Source: Gammaproteobacteria bacterium
Lineage (GTDB): Bacteria; Pseudomonadota; Gammaproteobacteria; Chromatiales; Chromatiaceae
Direction of reading: 5' to 3'
Assembly: GCA_019136395.1 (NCBI GenBank)
Contig: JAGVUH010000700.1
Location: forward strand, 1 to 7,692
Length of the DNA stretch: 7,692 nucleotides
A model generated the notes under the pieces. It did no database searches, was not told the DNA's origin, and saw only the letters and a list, made by a program, of their open reading frames with translations. Positions within the stretch are counted from its first letter, which is position 1. Each line of letters opens with the position of its first letter. The translations under genes and the position numbers were made by a program. Of the stretch, positions 7,224-7,692 are shown piece by piece.

Positions 7224-7531
7224 GGCGCGGTCTCCTGCGATGGCGATGCGTTAGCGATGGCCTGGCCGGATCCGATGGCGGAAGCGGTGCCGGTGTCGTT
7301 ATCGATCTGGTGGTAGACGAGGGAAGCGGCGGCAACCCCCGGGAGGGTCGCCAGATGATTCATCATGTCGGCGCACTGGGCGGAGGAGGGCCCTTCGACG
7401 GTGACGACCAGGCGGCCGCCTTCACTGGCATGCAATTCCACCCCAGCGAGCCCCCGCAGCGCCAAGGCTACCCGCGGGGCCCGTTCCGGGTGGGTCATCA
7501 GGAGGACGCCACAGACGTGATATTCGTCCAT
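7220..7531 (-). CDS. napD: NapD, cytoplasmic chaperone for the NapA Tat leader
   Basis: NapD is a small ferredoxin-fold protein that binds the twin-arginine signal of NapA and delays export until the cofactor is loaded. The 103-residue product begins [19 protein letters not shown], with beta-alpha-beta character. It contains [18 protein letters not shown] (30-47) and ends its core with [13 protein letters not shown] (63-75), the SLVYHQ motif being shared with E. coli NapD. Residues 76-103 are a polar, probably disordered tail. I use the ATG at 7529-7531 because homologues start at this point. An in-frame ATG at 7601-7603 would add 24 residues that do not look like NapD, and neither has a strong Shine-Dalgarno sequence. 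It overlaps napA by four bases and is the first nap gene seen. Any napF, napE or napC upstream would be beyond the window. Confidence 0.92.
   Translation of the reverse strand: MDEYHVCGVLLMTHPERAPRVALALRGLAGVELHASEGGRLVVTVEGPSSAQCADMMNHLATLPGVAAASLVYHQIDNDTGTASAIGSGQAIANASPSQETAP
7231..7236 (-). promoter_or_regulatory. Ribosome binding site of napA
   Basis: On the minus strand AGGAGA lies seven bases before the napA ATG, within the last codons of napD. With the ATGA overlap it supports this start and coupled translation of chaperone and enzyme. Confidence 0.8.
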
Positions 7532-7692
7532 CTCAGTGCTTATGGTGACGGCATCCTGGTGGTGGCGGATGCCTTGGTAACAACGGTGTCCGGTTAAGGT
7601 CATAGGTAAGCCGTCAACATAGGCCCTAGCTCGCGTTCATAGAGCCCAGGAGAGGCTGGTTTGAGGAAACAGTGTTTCAGGAACCGTAGGAC
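7532..7692 (-). other. Upstream region of napD
   Basis: These 161 bases contain no gene that I can support. They hold a short palindrome, gaaac-agt-gtttc at 7666-7678, and a TTGACG hexamer (minus strand, 7611-7616) without a convincing -10 partner. A single heptamer matching the NarL/NarP consensus (TACCTAT, minus strand, 7602-7608) is present, but one copy is weak evidence. I found no FNR-type palindrome here. The operon promoter may lie here or farther upstream. Confidence 0.35.

Noticed and set aside
5214..7316. A 700-codon open frame on the plus strand opposite napA.
   Set aside because: It is an antisense shadow of a high-GC gene. Its composition is Gly/Val/Leu/His-rich with no recognisable domain, while napA on the other strand has complete family motifs.
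7532..7603. Longer start for napD, adding 24 residues.
   Set aside because: Known NapD proteins begin near MDEYHVCG, and the extra residues do not resemble the family and lack a ribosome site.

Overview
The window carries most of a periplasmic (dissimilatory/redox-balancing) nitrate reductase operon on the minus strand. Reading in the direction of transcription, the order is napD, napA, napG, napH, napB, then a stand-alone CBS-domain gene. A LysR-type regulator on the plus strand converges on the CBS gene at the left end. The DNA is GC-rich. The NapGH route together with a long Tat-exported NapA fits a proteobacterium, probably a gammaproteobacterium (for example the purple-sulfur/Chromatiales side). 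That assignment is inference from protein style and base composition, with no marker gene to confirm it.

Layout. 37-984 (+): LysR regulator. 985-1100: convergent gap with only weak stem-loops. 1101-1739 (-): two-CBS protein. 1740-1931: gap containing a 17-bp imperfect stem-loop. 1932-2393 (-): napB, diheme cytochrome. 2390-3295 (-): napH, membrane iron-sulfur quinol dehydrogenase subunit, overlapping napB by 4 bases. 3375-4409 (-): napG, Tat-exported four-cluster ferredoxin with an unusual Pro/Ala-rich tail. 4410-4679: 270-base gap holding two inverted copies of a G/C-tract hairpin repeat plus a small hairpin at the napA end. 4680-7223 (-): napA, catalytic molybdoprotein. 7220-7531 (-): napD, the NapA chaperone, overlapping napA by 4 bases. 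7532-7692: untranslated upstream region of napD, with no confident promoter seen.

How it works together, from knowledge of Nap systems. NapD binds the Tat leader of NapA during cofactor loading. NapH in the membrane and NapG on its periplasmic face pass electrons from quinol toward the NapAB complex. NapB hands electrons to NapA, which reduces nitrate to nitrite. No napC, napF, napE or napL is visible here, so either NapGH is the quinol route or NapC is encoded elsewhere. The CBS protein looks like the C-terminal half of HPP-CBS proteins without the membrane half, and its link to Nap is positional only.

I see no wholly new system. The points most worth a second look are the inverted repeat and G-quadruplex-prone tract inserted between napA and napG, the repeat-built NapG tail, and the orphan CBS gene at the operon's end.
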